A stretch of 64,000 bases of DNA from Solimonas marina (lineage in GTDB: Bacteria > Pseudomonadota > Gammaproteobacteria > Nevskiales > Nevskiaceae). The notes beneath the pieces were generated by a model that was not told the DNA's origin, made no database searches, and saw only the letters and a list, made by a program, of their open reading frames with translations. This document shows, one piece after another, positions 6,983 through 16,084 of the stretch (positions are counted from its first letter, which is position 1; each line of letters begins with the position of its first letter). Where the stretch lies: the NCBI RefSeq assembly GCF_012241385.1, contig NZ_JAAVXB010000006.1:1-64000 (forward strand), read 5' to 3'. A program made the translations under genes and the position numbers.

Positions 6983-8191
6983 ATGCTGTTCGATCTATTG
7001 CACGCCGTTGGCGACGCGCTGTGGTTGGCGCTACGCATGTTCTGGCAGCTGTTCTGGGGGCTGAGCCTGGGTTTTGCGCTGAGCGCCATCATCGAGGTGA
7101 TGGTTTCCAAAGATCAGATGTCGCGACTGATGCCCGACGCACGCTTCGGCAGCATCGCTCGCGCCAGCGTGCTCGGCATGGTCTCGTCGTCCTGCTCGTA
7201 TGCGGCGGTCGCGATGACACGCTCCGTGGTGCGCAAGGGCGGCGATTTCACGGCCGCGATGTGTTTCCAGTTCGCGGCGACCAATCTGGTGATCGAGCTT
7301 GGGGTACTGATGTGGCTGTTGCTCGGCTGGCAGTTCGCGCTTGCCGAGTTCGTGGGTGGAGTCGTCATGATCGTGCTGATCGCCTTGGGACTGCGCCTGT
7401 TCGTATCGCGTGCGTTGCGCGACGACGCCGTCGAGCACGCGCATGGCGATGCCATGGGACGCATGGAAGGCCATGCACAGATGGCCATGGCCCAGCAGGA
7501 CGGCAACTGGCGCGATCGCCTGTTCTCGCGCCAGGGCTGGATCGCCGTCAGTCACAACTACGTGATGAACTGGAGCATGGTCTGGACCGACGTGTTGATC
7601 GGCATGCTGATCGCCGGCGCGCTCGGCAGCTGGATTCCGGATCAGGCCTGGAAGACTGTGTTCTTCGAAGGTCACGGCGTGCTCAGCGCTGTCTGGGGCG
7701 CCTTGATCGGCCCCTTCATCGCGCTGCTCTCCTTCACCTGCTCGGTCGGCAATGTGCCACTCGCATCGGTGCTGTGGAACGGCGGCATCGCCTTCGGTGG
7801 CGTCATTGCGTTCATCTTCGGCGATCTGATCATCCCGCCGATTCTCAACATCTATCGCAAGTACTACGGCGGCCGTGTCACGCTGCGCCTGCTGCTGGCG
7901 TTTTATCTGACAATGGCGCTGGCGGCGCTGGCGGTCGAAGCCCTGTTCACGCCTTTGGGTCTGGTCCCGCAAGGTGGCCACGCCACGGTCGTCAGCGCGT
8001 CGATTCGGCTCAACTACACGGCGGTCCTCAACGCCTTGTTCGGTTTGGTGGCGGTGATTCTCGGAGTCGTCTTCATGCGCAGCGGCGGACCCAAGATGAT
8101 GCGCATGATGGCGTCCGGCGCGCACTCGCATCATGGCCCGCATCAACACCACGAACACGAGGCCGCGCACGATCACGCTCCCCATGGCTAG
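6983..8191 (+). CDS. UPF0718/YraQ-type permease with His-rich tail
   Basis: A 402-aa inner-membrane permease of the DUF318/ArsP_1-related group, with about ten hydrophobic segments in two halves. Each half carries the conserved Cys-containing motif of the family (SSSCSYAAVAMTRS near residue 75 and SFTCSVGNVPLASVL near 255). The cytosolic loop between halves contains Met and His (HAHGDAMGRMEGHAQMAMAQ) and the C-terminus is strongly His-rich (HSHHGPHQHHEHEAAHDH), suggesting a transition-metal substrate. Members sit in heavy-metal islands, as here next to copLAB; relatives export organoarsenicals. The start has a strong AAGGAGG at 6972-6978. Confidence 0.85.
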   Translation: MLFDLLHAVGDALWLALRMFWQLFWGLSLGFALSAIIEVMVSKDQMSRLMPDARFGSIARASVLGMVSSSCSYAAVAMTRSVVRKGGDFTAAMCFQFAATNLVIELGVLMWLLLGWQFALAEFVGGVVMIVLIALGLRLFVSRALRDDAVEHAHGDAMGRMEGHAQMAMAQQDGNWRDRLFSRQGWIAVSHNYVMNWSMVWTDVLIGMLIAGALGSWIPDQAWKTVFFEGHGVLSAVWGALIGPFIALLSFTCSVGNVPLASVLWNGGIAFGGVIAFIFGDLIIPPILNIYRKYYGGRVTLRLLLAFYLTMALAALAVEALFTPLGLVPQGGHATVVSASIRLNYTAVLNALFGLVAVILGVVFMRSGGPKMMRMMASGAHSHHGPHQHHEHEAAHDHAPHG

Positions 8192-8212
8192 GCCGCAGCC
8201 TCTGCAGCACAC

Positions 8213-9538
8213 GTGAGCGACCACGCACCGTCGAGCGCCCGACGCCGCGCCGCCCACGGCCCCTCGCCCGGACGCCGGGCGCTGGCCATGCTGGCCATGC
8301 TGGCGCTGATCGTCGCCGGCGAGGCGGTATTCATGCTGCCGTTCGTGGTCGCCCGTGTGTTTCGTGCCACGTTCCTGACGGTCTTCGATCTGACCAATCT
8401 GCAGCTGGGGAGTGCGTTCTCGGTCTACGGCGTGATCGCGATGGTGTCGTATTTGCTCGGCGGGCCACTGGCGGACCGCTACCCGGCGCGCAGCCTGATT
8501 GCCATCGCACTGCTTGCAACCTCCCTCGGCGGCATCGTGTTCGCCGGCATTCCGTCGATCGCCGGTTTGACGCTGCTCTACGGGTTCTGGGGTGTCACGA
8601 CCGTGCTGCTGTTTTGGGCCGCGCTGATCCGCGCCACACGCGAGTGGGGCGGTATCACCGCACAGGGCCGCGCCTACGGATTGCTCGACGGCGGCCGCGG
8701 CGTGCTGGCGGCCATACTGGCCACGGCAGCCGTCGCACTGTTCGGCCATCTACTGCCGGCACAGGCGGCCGCTGCCGATGCCGCTCAGCTGGCGCGCGGC
8801 ATGCGCGCGATCATCCTCGCGACGACAGCCTTCACCGCGCTGGCCGCAGTGCTGGCCTGGTTTGCGCTGCCAGGCAATCCGCCGGCCGCCACCGCTGACG
8901 GCCCGCGCTTGAGCTGGGCCGGCGTCAGGGCCGCCGCACGATTTCCCAGTGTGTGGCTGCAGGCACTGGTCATTGTCTGCGCGTACGTCGCCTACAAGGT
9001 CACCGACGTGTTCGGGCTCTACGCGCATGACGTACTCGGTTACGACGACGTCGCTGCTGCGCGGCTCGGATCGCTGACGTTCTGGGCACGCCCGGTCGCG
9101 GCCCTGGCCGCCGGATGGTTGGCGGACCGACTGCGCGCCAGCCAGGTTGTCATCGGCGGCTTCGCGCTGCTCGGGGTCGGCGCCCTGCCGCTGGCGGCGG
9201 GCTGGTCGCCGCTGGCCGTGCCGGCGGTGCTGATGATGGTGCTCGCGATAACCAGTCTGGGGATCTACGGCGTGCGCGGCGTCTACTTCTCGGTCATGAA
9301 CGAAATGCGCCTGCCGCTGGCGATGACCGGCAGTGCGGCCGGCCTGGTCTCGGTGATCGGCTTCACGCCCGACATCTTCGCTGGACCACTGATCGGCGCG
9401 CTGCTCGACCGCGCGCCTGGCGCCGCCGGGTTTCATCAGGTCTTCGCGATGACCGCCGGCTTTGCCGCCGTCGGGCTGATCGCCGCGCTGGCACTGGCGC
9501 GTCTGACGCGGCCGCTACGCGAGGCCGTGCAGCGCTGA
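8213..9538 (+). CDS. MFS transporter
   Basis: A 441-aa major facilitator superfamily carrier with 12 predicted membrane helices. The family loop motif after helix 2 is present (GGPLADRYPARSL at about residue 83) and repeated in weaker form in the second half (GWLADRLRASQ). It begins with GTG 21 bases after the permease stop, so it is very likely in the same transcript and may act on the same metal or metabolite. The substrate cannot be read from the sequence. Confidence 0.8.
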   Translation: MSDHAPSSARRRAAHGPSPGRRALAMLAMLALIVAGEAVFMLPFVVARVFRATFLTVFDLTNLQLGSAFSVYGVIAMVSYLLGGPLADRYPARSLIAIALLATSLGGIVFAGIPSIAGLTLLYGFWGVTTVLLFWAALIRATREWGGITAQGRAYGLLDGGRGVLAAILATAAVALFGHLLPAQAAAADAAQLARGMRAIILATTAFTALAAVLAWFALPGNPPAATADGPRLSWAGVRAAARFPSVWLQALVIVCAYVAYKVTDVFGLYAHDVLGYDDVAAARLGSLTFWARPVAALAAGWLADRLRASQVVIGGFALLGVGALPLAAGWSPLAVPAVLMMVLAITSLGIYGVRGVYFSVMNEMRLPLAMTGSAAGLVSVIGFTPDIFAGPLIGALLDRAPGAAGFHQVFAMTAGFAAVGLIAALALARLTRPLREAVQR

Positions 9539-9661
9539 CGTATGCTCGCGCCGTTCAGCCGCAAGCTCGTTTTGCCCGGTTACATTCGCGCGCAAGCGGA
9601 TCGGGACCGCCGGGCGGCTTTTGTTACCCTGAATTTTCGAGGCTTATTCAAGACATTCGGT

Positions 9662-12298
9662 ATGGCATTGCGATCTGCATTCGTGCTGTGCGCGCTGTTG
9701 TTCTGCGGCCTCGCGACCGCGAACCCTGCCCCGTTCGACCTGAGCGGTCCGACATTGCGGGTGGTCGTCACGCGTGGCTCGGAAATCCTGCCGGCGTCCG
9801 AAGTGCCGAATCTGGCGGTCGGCGACAAGCTGTGGATCAAGGCGGACTTTCCGAAGTCGCAGTCGGCGCATTACCTGATGGTGGCGGCGTTCCTCAGTGG
9901 CTCGACCAACCCGCCGCCCGAGGACTGGTTCTTCCCGTGCAAGACCTGGAAGGGCGATTGCGCGCGCGACGGCCTGACGGTCACGGTGCCCAAGGGCGCC
10001 CAACAGGTCATGGTCTTTCTGGCGCCGGAAACCAACGGCGATTTCCGCACGCTGGTCGATGCCGTACGCGGCCGCCCCGGTGCGTTCGTGCGCGCCTCGC
10101 AGGATCTCAATCAGGCGGCACTGGATCGTTCGCGCCTGGATCGCTACCTGGCGACGATCCGCAACCTCAACGATCACAACCCGTACGAGATCAAGGAAAT
10201 CACGCCGCTGCTGGCGCGCAGCCTGGGCATCAAGGTCGACGAAAAATGCCTGGACCGCATTCCGGAATTGCAAGCGTCCTGCCTGATGCAGGGCCAGGAA
10301 TCGCTGATCCTCAATGACGGTCACAGTCAGTCCATCGTCGAAGCGCTGACCTCCGGCCCCGGCGCGGATCTGGCGCTGGCCGCCAGCTCGACGCCGGAAG
10401 CCGGTTACGGCTATTACAGCCCGTATATCTCGTCGATCATCGACATCGCGCGCATCTTCGACTCGTTCCATCTGGCGCAGTACCAATACATTCCGGCGCT
10501 GGCTTCACAGAAAGGCGCGGCACTGCAGCTGACGCTGAACTCGCCGCCGTCGTTCCACGATCCGAAGTCGGTGCTCGTCATAGGCCTGCCGGCCGTCGAA
10601 AAAGCGCAGCTGCCGCCGCTGCACGCCGTCGACCCCAACGAAATCTACTGTGCGAGTCGTGACAGTCTGGTGCTGCCGGTCGAAGGCGCACCGCTGGTGT
10701 TCTCGACTGGCTACGCACACAACGTGATGCTGCAGCTGACCGGCAGCGACGGAAAGTCGGTCTATCTACCGGCCAGCGCCGACGGTACGCAGGGCGGCTA
10801 CGTCGTCGACATGTCGCGCGTGCAGTCCGGCCAGCTCGGCGAATCGATACAGGCGGTATTGCGTGGCTATTGGGGCTTCGAGCCGTTCAGCGGGCCCGAC
10901 TTCCAGCTGCGCAATGCGCACGCCGCGAACTGGACGCTGGCCGACGGCGACAATGAATCGCTGATCGTCGGCCGTCAGGACACGGTACGACTGAAGGCCG
11001 ACAGCGTCAGTTGCGTCGACGGCATCATGCTGCGCGATCCGTCCGGCAAGCAGATCAAGGCTGACTGGAAGGCCGTCAAGCCGGACGAGGTCGAGGTCAA
11101 GGTGCCGCTGCAGGATGCGCAGCCGGGCACGATGACCTTGCTCGTCAACCAGTACGGCGCCAAGCAGCCGCTGCCGATCTCGATCCGTGCGTTCTCCGAC
11201 GCCGGCAGCCTCGACACCTTCTCGATCCACGCCGGCGACGCCAGCGGCGTCTTGGTCGGTACGCGCCTCGATCTGGTCTCACAACTGATGATCAACGGCG
11301 TGGTCTTCACACCGGGCGAGCTGAAGACCGATCAAGGCAAGGACCGCCTGACGATGCAGGCGCAGGACGCCGCGACCGCCGCGGCGCTGAAGCCCGGCGC
11401 GTCGGTGCAGGCGCAGGTCACGCTCAACGACGGCCGGACCCGCACGCTCAATATCAACGTGCAGGCGCCGCGCCCCAGCGTGAAGCTCATGGACAAGAGC
11501 GTGCAGCCGTCGCAGTCCAGCGCCGCCAGCAACATCCGCCTCGCCAATGCCGACGAGCTGCCACAAGACGCGCGGCTGACATTCTCGATCCGCGCGGTCA
11601 GTCCGGCACGCTTCGCACGCGACCAGACCATCGAGGTCGCCTCGCCCGACCAGTCGTTCTCGACGGTGCTGACGGTCGCCAGCGGCGCGATTCGCCTGGA
11701 GAACTCGAAGGTCGCACTGGTCACACTGGATCCGGCCAAGGCCTTCGGCTTCTCGGCGTTCGGGCCACTGCAGTTCCGCATGACCGACGACGGCGTCGCC
11801 GGCGACTGGCAACCGCTGGCGACACTGGTTCGCCTGCCGGCACTGAAGACGATCAAATGCCCGGCCACGCCGGATCTCGCCTGCCAGCTGTCCGGCAGCG
11901 ACCTGTTCCTGATCGATTCCGTGGCCAGCGACCCGAGTTTCAAGCACGCGTCGCCCGTGCCCGACGGCTTTCCGGGCTATAGCCTGCTGGTACCGCGCCC
12001 GGATGCCGGCCGCCTGTATGTGAAGCTGCGCGACGACCCGTCGGTGACCAACGTCATCACGCTCGACGTCCAGCAACTGCCGCCGACGCCGGAAGAACTC
12101 GCCGCGCAGAAAGCCCGTGCCGACGCGGAGAAGGCGAAGGCCGATGCCGAAAAGGCCCGGCAGCAACAGACGCCGCCGAGCCCTGCCCCGGATGCGCCGG
12201 GAACGTCGTCGTCATCGTCGCCCGACGGCAGCGGTTCGAATGCGGCCGCTGCGACGCCGGCCGACAGCGCCCAGACCGGCGACAAGACCGCCCCCTGA
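9662..12298 (+). CDS. Large exported protein of unknown function (878 aa)
   Basis: It begins with a clear signal peptide (MALRSAFVLCALLFCGLATA), the reason for choosing 9662 over an upstream in-frame codon at 9542. The body is soluble and beta-rich, with several paired cysteines (for example FFPCKTWKGDCARDG, CLDRIPELQASC, CPATPDLAC) likely to form periplasmic disulfides. The last 80 residues are low-complexity: a charged helix (AQKARADAEKAKADAEKAR) followed by Pro/Ser/Ala-rich sequence, like a linker or surface-exposed tail. No domain family is recognised. It follows the MFS gene by about 120 bases and is probably expressed on its own. Confidence 0.75.
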   Translation: MALRSAFVLCALLFCGLATANPAPFDLSGPTLRVVVTRGSEILPASEVPNLAVGDKLWIKADFPKSQSAHYLMVAAFLSGSTNPPPEDWFFPCKTWKGDCARDGLTVTVPKGAQQVMVFLAPETNGDFRTLVDAVRGRPGAFVRASQDLNQAALDRSRLDRYLATIRNLNDHNPYEIKEITPLLARSLGIKVDEKCLDRIPELQASCLMQGQESLILNDGHSQSIVEALTSGPGADLALAASSTPEAGYGYYSPYISSIIDIARIFDSFHLAQYQYIPALASQKGAALQLTLNSPPSFHDPKSVLVIGLPAVEKAQLPPLHAVDPNEIYCASRDSLVLPVEGAPLVFSTGYAHNVMLQLTGSDGKSVYLPASADGTQGGYVVDMSRVQSGQLGESIQAVLRGYWGFEPFSGPDFQLRNAHAANWTLADGDNESLIVGRQDTVRLKADSVSCVDGIMLRDPSGKQIKADWKAVKPDEVEVKVPLQDAQPGTMTLLVNQYGAKQPLPISIRAFSDAGSLDTFSIHAGDASGVLVGTRLDLVSQLMINGVVFTPGELKTDQGKDRLTMQAQDAATAAALKPGASVQAQVTLNDGRTRTLNINVQAPRPSVKLMDKSVQPSQSSAASNIRLANADELPQDARLTFSIRAVSPARFARDQTIEVASPDQSFSTVLTVASGAIRLENSKVALVTLDPAKAFGFSAFGPLQFRMTDDGVAGDWQPLATLVRLPALKTIKCPATPDLACQLSGSDLFLIDSVASDPSFKHASPVPDGFPGYSLLVPRPDAGRLYVKLRDDPSVTNVITLDVQQLPPTPEELAAQKARADAEKAKADAEKARQQQTPPSPAPDAPGTSSSSSPDGSGSNAAAATPADSAQTGDKTAP

Positions 12299-12436
12299 AC
12301 GAGACGGCGAACCCGCCGGCGGATTCGTCGAGCGCGGTCGACGTCCCGCAAAAGACTCAGACCGGCGGCAGCGCATCGACCAGCGCGCCCTGACGACGCG
12401 CAGCGGCCACCGATCGGCCGCTACCACTTTCGGGCG

Positions 12437-12558
12437 CCCACCTCCCCTAACCCCTCCCCCCGCCGGCGGGCAAGAGGGGAGCCAAAGCACATTCGTGCCC
12501 ATTGCGTCGTCAAAGCCCTCTCCGCCAGCGGGGCGGAGAGGGTTAGGTGAGGTGGGGT
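12437..12558. repeat. 122-bp imperfect palindromic repeat, copy 1
   Basis: The gene-free stretch 12299-12796 contains two diverged copies of one 122-base element. Each starts with CCCACCTCCCCTAACCCC-like sequence and ends with the partly complementary GGGTTAGGTGAGGTGGGG-like sequence, so each could fold into a long imperfect hairpin; an inner CCGGCGGG/CGGCGG-type hairpin lies after the left arm. This looks like a REP/MITE-class dispersed element. No coding sequence is seen in the gap. Confidence 0.75.
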
Positions 12559-12606
12559 GCGCGACGGCCCGGATGTGGCTTGAAGTAATGGTGCCACCTT
12601 CCGGCT

Positions 12607-12728
12607 CCCACCTCCCCCAACCCCTCCCCCCCGCAAGCGGGCGGAGGGGAGTCGAAGCGCGCTCGGCGCCATAGCTTCGTCAAAGCGCCCTCCGCCAGCG
12701 CAGCAGAAAGGGCTTGGGTGAGGTGGGG
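12607..12728. repeat. 122-bp imperfect palindromic repeat, copy 2
   Basis: Second copy, in direct orientation, start to start 170 bases from copy 1. It has the same arms (CCCACCTCCCCCAACCCC ... GGCTTGGGTGAGGTGGGG) and the same internal phrase (GTCGTCAAAG in copy 1, TTCGTCAAAG here). Divergence between copies suggests an old duplication rather than recent transposition. Confidence 0.75.
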
Positions 12729-12796
12729 TGCGTGATGCGACAGCCGTGGTCGGAGTAGACAGAAGTGCCCGTCGCGGCGGCGCGCCAGCCGATCGC

Positions 12797-13537
12797 CTAC
12801 GGCGTCGTACCGGCGATCCTCGCCCAGACCTGTTCGGCCTGCGTGGCCATCGCCTTGAACGCCTCGTTCTCGGCGTCGATGCGCTTGGCGTCGAGGCTTT
12901 CGGCGTCGTGCCAGGCGTCGCCGAGATCGCCGACTGTCGCCGAGCCGCTGGCGCGCCCGAACACGTAGCCGGTGCGCACGTCGACGAACAGTGCGCTGGC
13001 GGTCGAGACGATGCTGGCATTCTTCGGCGCGTCGCCGAGCTTGAGTTTCGACGCCGGTGCCTGCGGCTTGCCGTCGACCTCGAAGTGCGTGTCATAGGTG
13101 TACGCGAGCAGCACGTCGGCCTGGATCTTGGCGGCGGCGAAGCGCACGCTCTCGAGCGAATCGAGCGACGCAGGCACCAGCGCCGGCGCCAGCGCGTCGA
13201 CGTCGTCGACCGACGCCCAGTGCTCAAGCATCTGCAGCTGCGCGGCCGACGGCGAATGATCGCCGCCGACGAAGCCGTAGCGCTTGCCGTCGCCGGCTTC
13301 GGCGACCTGTGATTTGTAGCCCGGCGCCTGCACGCGTGCGACGGCCAACCGCGCCGGCAGGTTCAGTGCCGGTTGCAGCGTACCGGCACCAGCGATACTG
13401 CCGTCCTTGATCTGGTCGAGCGGCGCGGGTCCACCCGGTGTCGCGTAACCGGCGCAGCCGGACAGGGCCAGCGTGATCGCCAGCATCGGGAAAATCAGCG
13501 TGGGGTGATGTATTCGCATCTGCAGCGTCGGGGGCAT
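12797..13537 (-). CDS. Exported lipoprotein of unknown function
   Basis: A 246-aa lipoprotein: the N-terminus carries a signal with lipobox LALSGC at about residues 22-27, so it is lipid-anchored in the envelope. The mature part contains a region running from QPALNLPARLAVARVQ to the conserved-looking DVLLAYTYDTHFEVDGKP and ALFVDVRTGYVFGRASGSATV. This alternating beta pattern resembles periplasmic lipoproteins that sit at the outer membrane. The start ATG at 13537 has GGAG four bases upstream. No family name can be given with confidence. It follows the cytochrome c gene on the same strand. Confidence 0.75.
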   Translation of the reverse strand: MPPTLQMRIHHPTLIFPMLAITLALSGCAGYATPGGPAPLDQIKDGSIAGAGTLQPALNLPARLAVARVQAPGYKSQVAEAGDGKRYGFVGGDHSPSAAQLQMLEHWASVDDVDALAPALVPASLDSLESVRFAAAKIQADVLLAYTYDTHFEVDGKPQAPASKLKLGDAPKNASIVSTASALFVDVRTGYVFGRASGSATVGDLGDAWHDAESLDAKRIDAENEAFKAMATQAEQVWARIAGTTP

Positions 13538-13594
13538 GGCACTCCAGGTCGCCAGTCTAGCCTGCGGACACGTCAATGCGGCGGGCCGCTGTTA

Positions 13595-13942
13595 TCAATG
13601 CCCACTTTTGCTGAGCATGTAATGAACGGCAGCCGCGACGTCCTCGTCGCTGAGGTCATTCGCCCCGCCCTTCGCCGGCATCTTGCCGATGCCTTGGTTG
13701 GCATTGGCAATTAAGGCGTCGACCGAACCGGCCTGTTGCAACAGGCGATCCCAGGTCTGCTGCTTGCCGGTCTTCGGTGCCCCGGAGAAGAACGCGCCGA
13801 ACGCCGAGGTATGGCACTTGGCGCAGGCCTGATCGTAGACCTTGGCGCCGTCGGGCACTGCTTCAGCGGCCATCGCCAGCAGCGGCGTCGCAAGCAGAAA
13901 TACGGTCGCTGAGATGATGGTGAGAAATTTATTTCGTGTCAT
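13595..13942 (-). CDS. Exported class I c-type cytochrome (c5-like)
   Basis: A 115-aa monohaem cytochrome c exported to the periplasm (signal peptide about 1-25, ending LAMAA). The haem attachment motif is CAKCH at about residues 40-44 and the distal Met ligand is in IGKMPAKGG at about 87. Between them GAFFSGAPKTGKQ matches the loop of cytochrome c5 proteins. It probably carries electrons between periplasmic dehydrogenases and a terminal oxidase. The gene diverges from the thiolase gene, with 233 bases between them. Confidence 0.9.
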   Translation of the reverse strand: MTRNKFLTIISATVFLLATPLLAMAAEAVPDGAKVYDQACAKCHTSAFGAFFSGAPKTGKQQTWDRLLQQAGSVDALIANANQGIGKMPAKGGANDLSDEDVAAAVHYMLSKSGH

Positions 13943-14062
13943 GGGGATCGATTATGCGGTGAAGTGGTCCAATACGGCAGATAATCCGCCGTCGCTCGGT
14001 CCACTTGGCCCGTTTGTTGCGCAAATGCGTGCGGCGTCGAAGCGCGTTTGTACGCTTCGGCC

Positions 14063-14079
14063 GCGGATTGGAAATCCGC
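14063..14079. promoter_or_regulatory. Inverted repeat upstream of the thiolase gene
   Basis: A perfect 7-3-7 palindrome, GCGGATT-gga-AATCCGC, lies 97 bases upstream of the thiolase start, in the divergent cytochrome c/thiolase gap. Size and symmetry suit a dimeric regulator, but no candidate regulator is adjacent. Confidence 0.3.
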
Positions 14080-14175
14080 CGCGATCCATCAGGAGAACCT
14101 GGATCGAGCCCGCGTCACGACGCGGTTCGCGATGTACGCGTCGCACTCACGCAGTAGCTGGCTCAAGAGGTTTTC

Positions 14176-15360
14176 ATGTCAATGCCGGAGGTCTGGGTGC
14201 TCGCTGCCGCGAGGACCGCGATCGGCAGTTTTGGTGGTTCGCTCAAGGAAGTTCCGCTTTCCGATCTGGCGACGACGGTGCTGCTGGCCGCCATCGCACG
14301 CAGTGGGGTGCGCGCGCAGCAGGTCGGTCACGTGGTGATCGGCAACGTCATTCCGACCGAACCGCACGATGCCTATCTGAGCCGTATCGCCGCCGTGCGT
14401 GCCGGCGTGCCGCTCGATACGCCGGCGCTCAACGTCAACCGGCTGTGTGGCTCGGGGCTGCAGGCCATCATCACTGCCGCGCAAACCATCGCCATGGGCG
14501 ACACCGACATCGCCATCGGTGCCGGTGCCGAATCGATGACGCGCGGCCCCTATCTGCTGCCGATGGGCCGTTTTGCCGACAAATGCGGCGAGCAGAAAAT
14601 GCGCGATTTCATGACCGAGATCCTGCACGACCCGTTCGAGCGCTGCCACATGGGCGTGACCGCCGAAAACATCGCGCGTCGCTACGGCATCACCCGCGAG
14701 GACCAGGATGTGCTCGTCAACGAAAGCCAGCGGCGCGCCACACAGGCGATCCGTGAGGGCCGTTTCACCGAGCAGATCGTGCCGGTCGAGATCGAGACGG
14801 CGAATGGCGCGGTCCGTTTCGATACCGACGAACACGTGCGCAGCAAGACCACGATGCAGTCGCTGGCCCGCTTGAAGCCGGCGTTCCAGGCCGGTGGCGT
14901 GGTGACGGTCGGCAATACCGCCGGCGTCAACGACGGCGCTGCGGCGCTGGTGCTGGCCTCGCCCGACGGTGCGCGGCAATCGGGCCTGCAGCCAGTCGCG
15001 CGTCTGCTGTCATACGCGCATGCCGGCGTCGAGCCGGCATACATGGGCATGGGGCCGGTGCCAGCCACGCGTCTGGCGTTGAAGCGCGCCGGGCTGCGCG
15101 TCGAGGATCTCGACGTCATCGAGTCCAACGAGTCATACGCCGCGCAGGGTTGCGCGGTCATGCGCGAGCTGGGGCTGGATCCGGACAGGGTCAACCCCAA
15201 CGGCTCGGGTATCTCGCTCGGCCATCCGGTCGGCGCGACCGGCGCAATCATCGCCACCAAGGCGATACATGAACTGCACCGCACCGGTGGCCGCTACGCG
15301 CTGGCGACGATGTGCATCGGCGGCGGTCAGGGCATTGCGGCGATCTTCGAGCGACTCTGA
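14176..15360 (+). CDS. Acetyl-CoA acetyltransferase (thiolase II type)
   Basis: A 394-aa thiolase that condenses two acyl-CoAs or cleaves 3-ketoacyl-CoA. All catalytic parts are present: nucleophile Cys91 in NRLCGSGLQAI, the GHPVGATGA histidine motif at about 350 and the second cysteine in MCIGGGQG near 380. Length and motif spelling match biosynthetic/acetoacetyl-CoA thiolases (PhaA/BktB/AtoB group) rather than FadA. A short GAGG ribosome-binding motif precedes the start. The gene stands alone, convergent with cytochrome b561, so no pathway can be assigned from context. Confidence 0.92.
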   Translation: MSMPEVWVLAAARTAIGSFGGSLKEVPLSDLATTVLLAAIARSGVRAQQVGHVVIGNVIPTEPHDAYLSRIAAVRAGVPLDTPALNVNRLCGSGLQAIITAAQTIAMGDTDIAIGAGAESMTRGPYLLPMGRFADKCGEQKMRDFMTEILHDPFERCHMGVTAENIARRYGITREDQDVLVNESQRRATQAIREGRFTEQIVPVEIETANGAVRFDTDEHVRSKTTMQSLARLKPAFQAGGVVTVGNTAGVNDGAAALVLASPDGARQSGLQPVARLLSYAHAGVEPAYMGMGPVPATRLALKRAGLRVEDLDVIESNESYAAQGCAVMRELGLDPDRVNPNGSGISLGHPVGATGAIIATKAIHELHRTGGRYALATMCIGGGQGIAAIFERL

Positions 15361-15369
15361 CGCACCGCG

Positions 15370-15933
15370 CTACCAGCCCATGCGCTGCAGCTCGGCGTGG
15401 CGGTCGACGAACTGATGCTTCAGCGCACCGAGCAGATGCAGCGCGAACGCCGCATACAGCGCGTAACCGAACCAGACATGCCAATGACCGAACAAGGTAT
15501 GCAGCGACTCCTTGGTGGCCGGGTCTGCAACGTTCTGGATCCAGCCGATGCGCGGCCACGGCACGATACCGAACAGCGCCATCGGGTGCGTCGCAGCGCC
15601 CTCCCAGGCCGAATCGTGCATCCAGCCGCTCAGTGGCAAGGCGAAGATCAGCACATAGAGCAGCACATGCACGACGCCGGACAGCCGTCGCTCCCAGGAC
15701 GGATATGCAGCCGGCAGTGCCGGTGGCCGATGCGAGAAGCGCCACAACAGGCGCAGCAACGCCAGACCGAGCACAGTGATGCCGATCGACTTGTGCGTGT
15801 CGATGGTCGTGCGCACCCAACTGTCGGGCAGGCTCTCGGCGGCCAGGCCGAGCACGACGTTGACGATCATCAACAGGGCAATCAGCCAGTGCAGCGTAAC
15901 GGCGGTGCGGGTGTAGCGTGGCGTCTGGTTCAT
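15370..15933 (-). CDS. Cytochrome b561
   Basis: A 187-aa inner-membrane dihaem cytochrome b561 of the bacterial YodB/CybB family. Four hydrophobic helices carry the haem-ligand histidines: TLHWLIALLM in helix 1, DTHKSIGITVLGLALLRLLWR in helix 2, LFGHWHVWFGYALYAAFALHLLGALKH in helices 3-4. It shuttles electrons between the quinone pool and periplasmic acceptors. The gene is convergent with the thiolase (9-base gap) and diverges from the glycosyltransferase. Confidence 0.92.
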   Translation of the reverse strand: MNQTPRYTRTAVTLHWLIALLMIVNVVLGLAAESLPDSWVRTTIDTHKSIGITVLGLALLRLLWRFSHRPPALPAAYPSWERRLSGVVHVLLYVLIFALPLSGWMHDSAWEGAATHPMALFGIVPWPRIGWIQNVADPATKESLHTLFGHWHVWFGYALYAAFALHLLGALKHQFVDRHAELQRMGW

Positions 15934-16084
15934 GGCGAGTCGTGAGATGATGGACCGGCTCCGATGCGCGACATGCGCAACTCCCGTCCGGTGCGTCCGG
16001 GCGCAACGTTAGCGCGTATTCGAAGATCATGTGTCGCCGCTGTCGGCAAGCTGTTGCAGTCCCCCGTCCCCCGCACCGCCCCTC

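Noticed and set aside
7031-8749. A 572-codon open frame antisense to the permease and MFS genes
   Set aside because: The opposite strand encodes two proteins with clear membrane helices and motifs; this frame is polar, repetitive and lacks any recognisable fold, as expected in GC-rich DNA.
12437-12728. The two 122-base repeats considered as a CRISPR or tRNA-like element
   Set aside because: Only two copies, each internally palindromic and diverged, with no spacer structure or cloverleaf.
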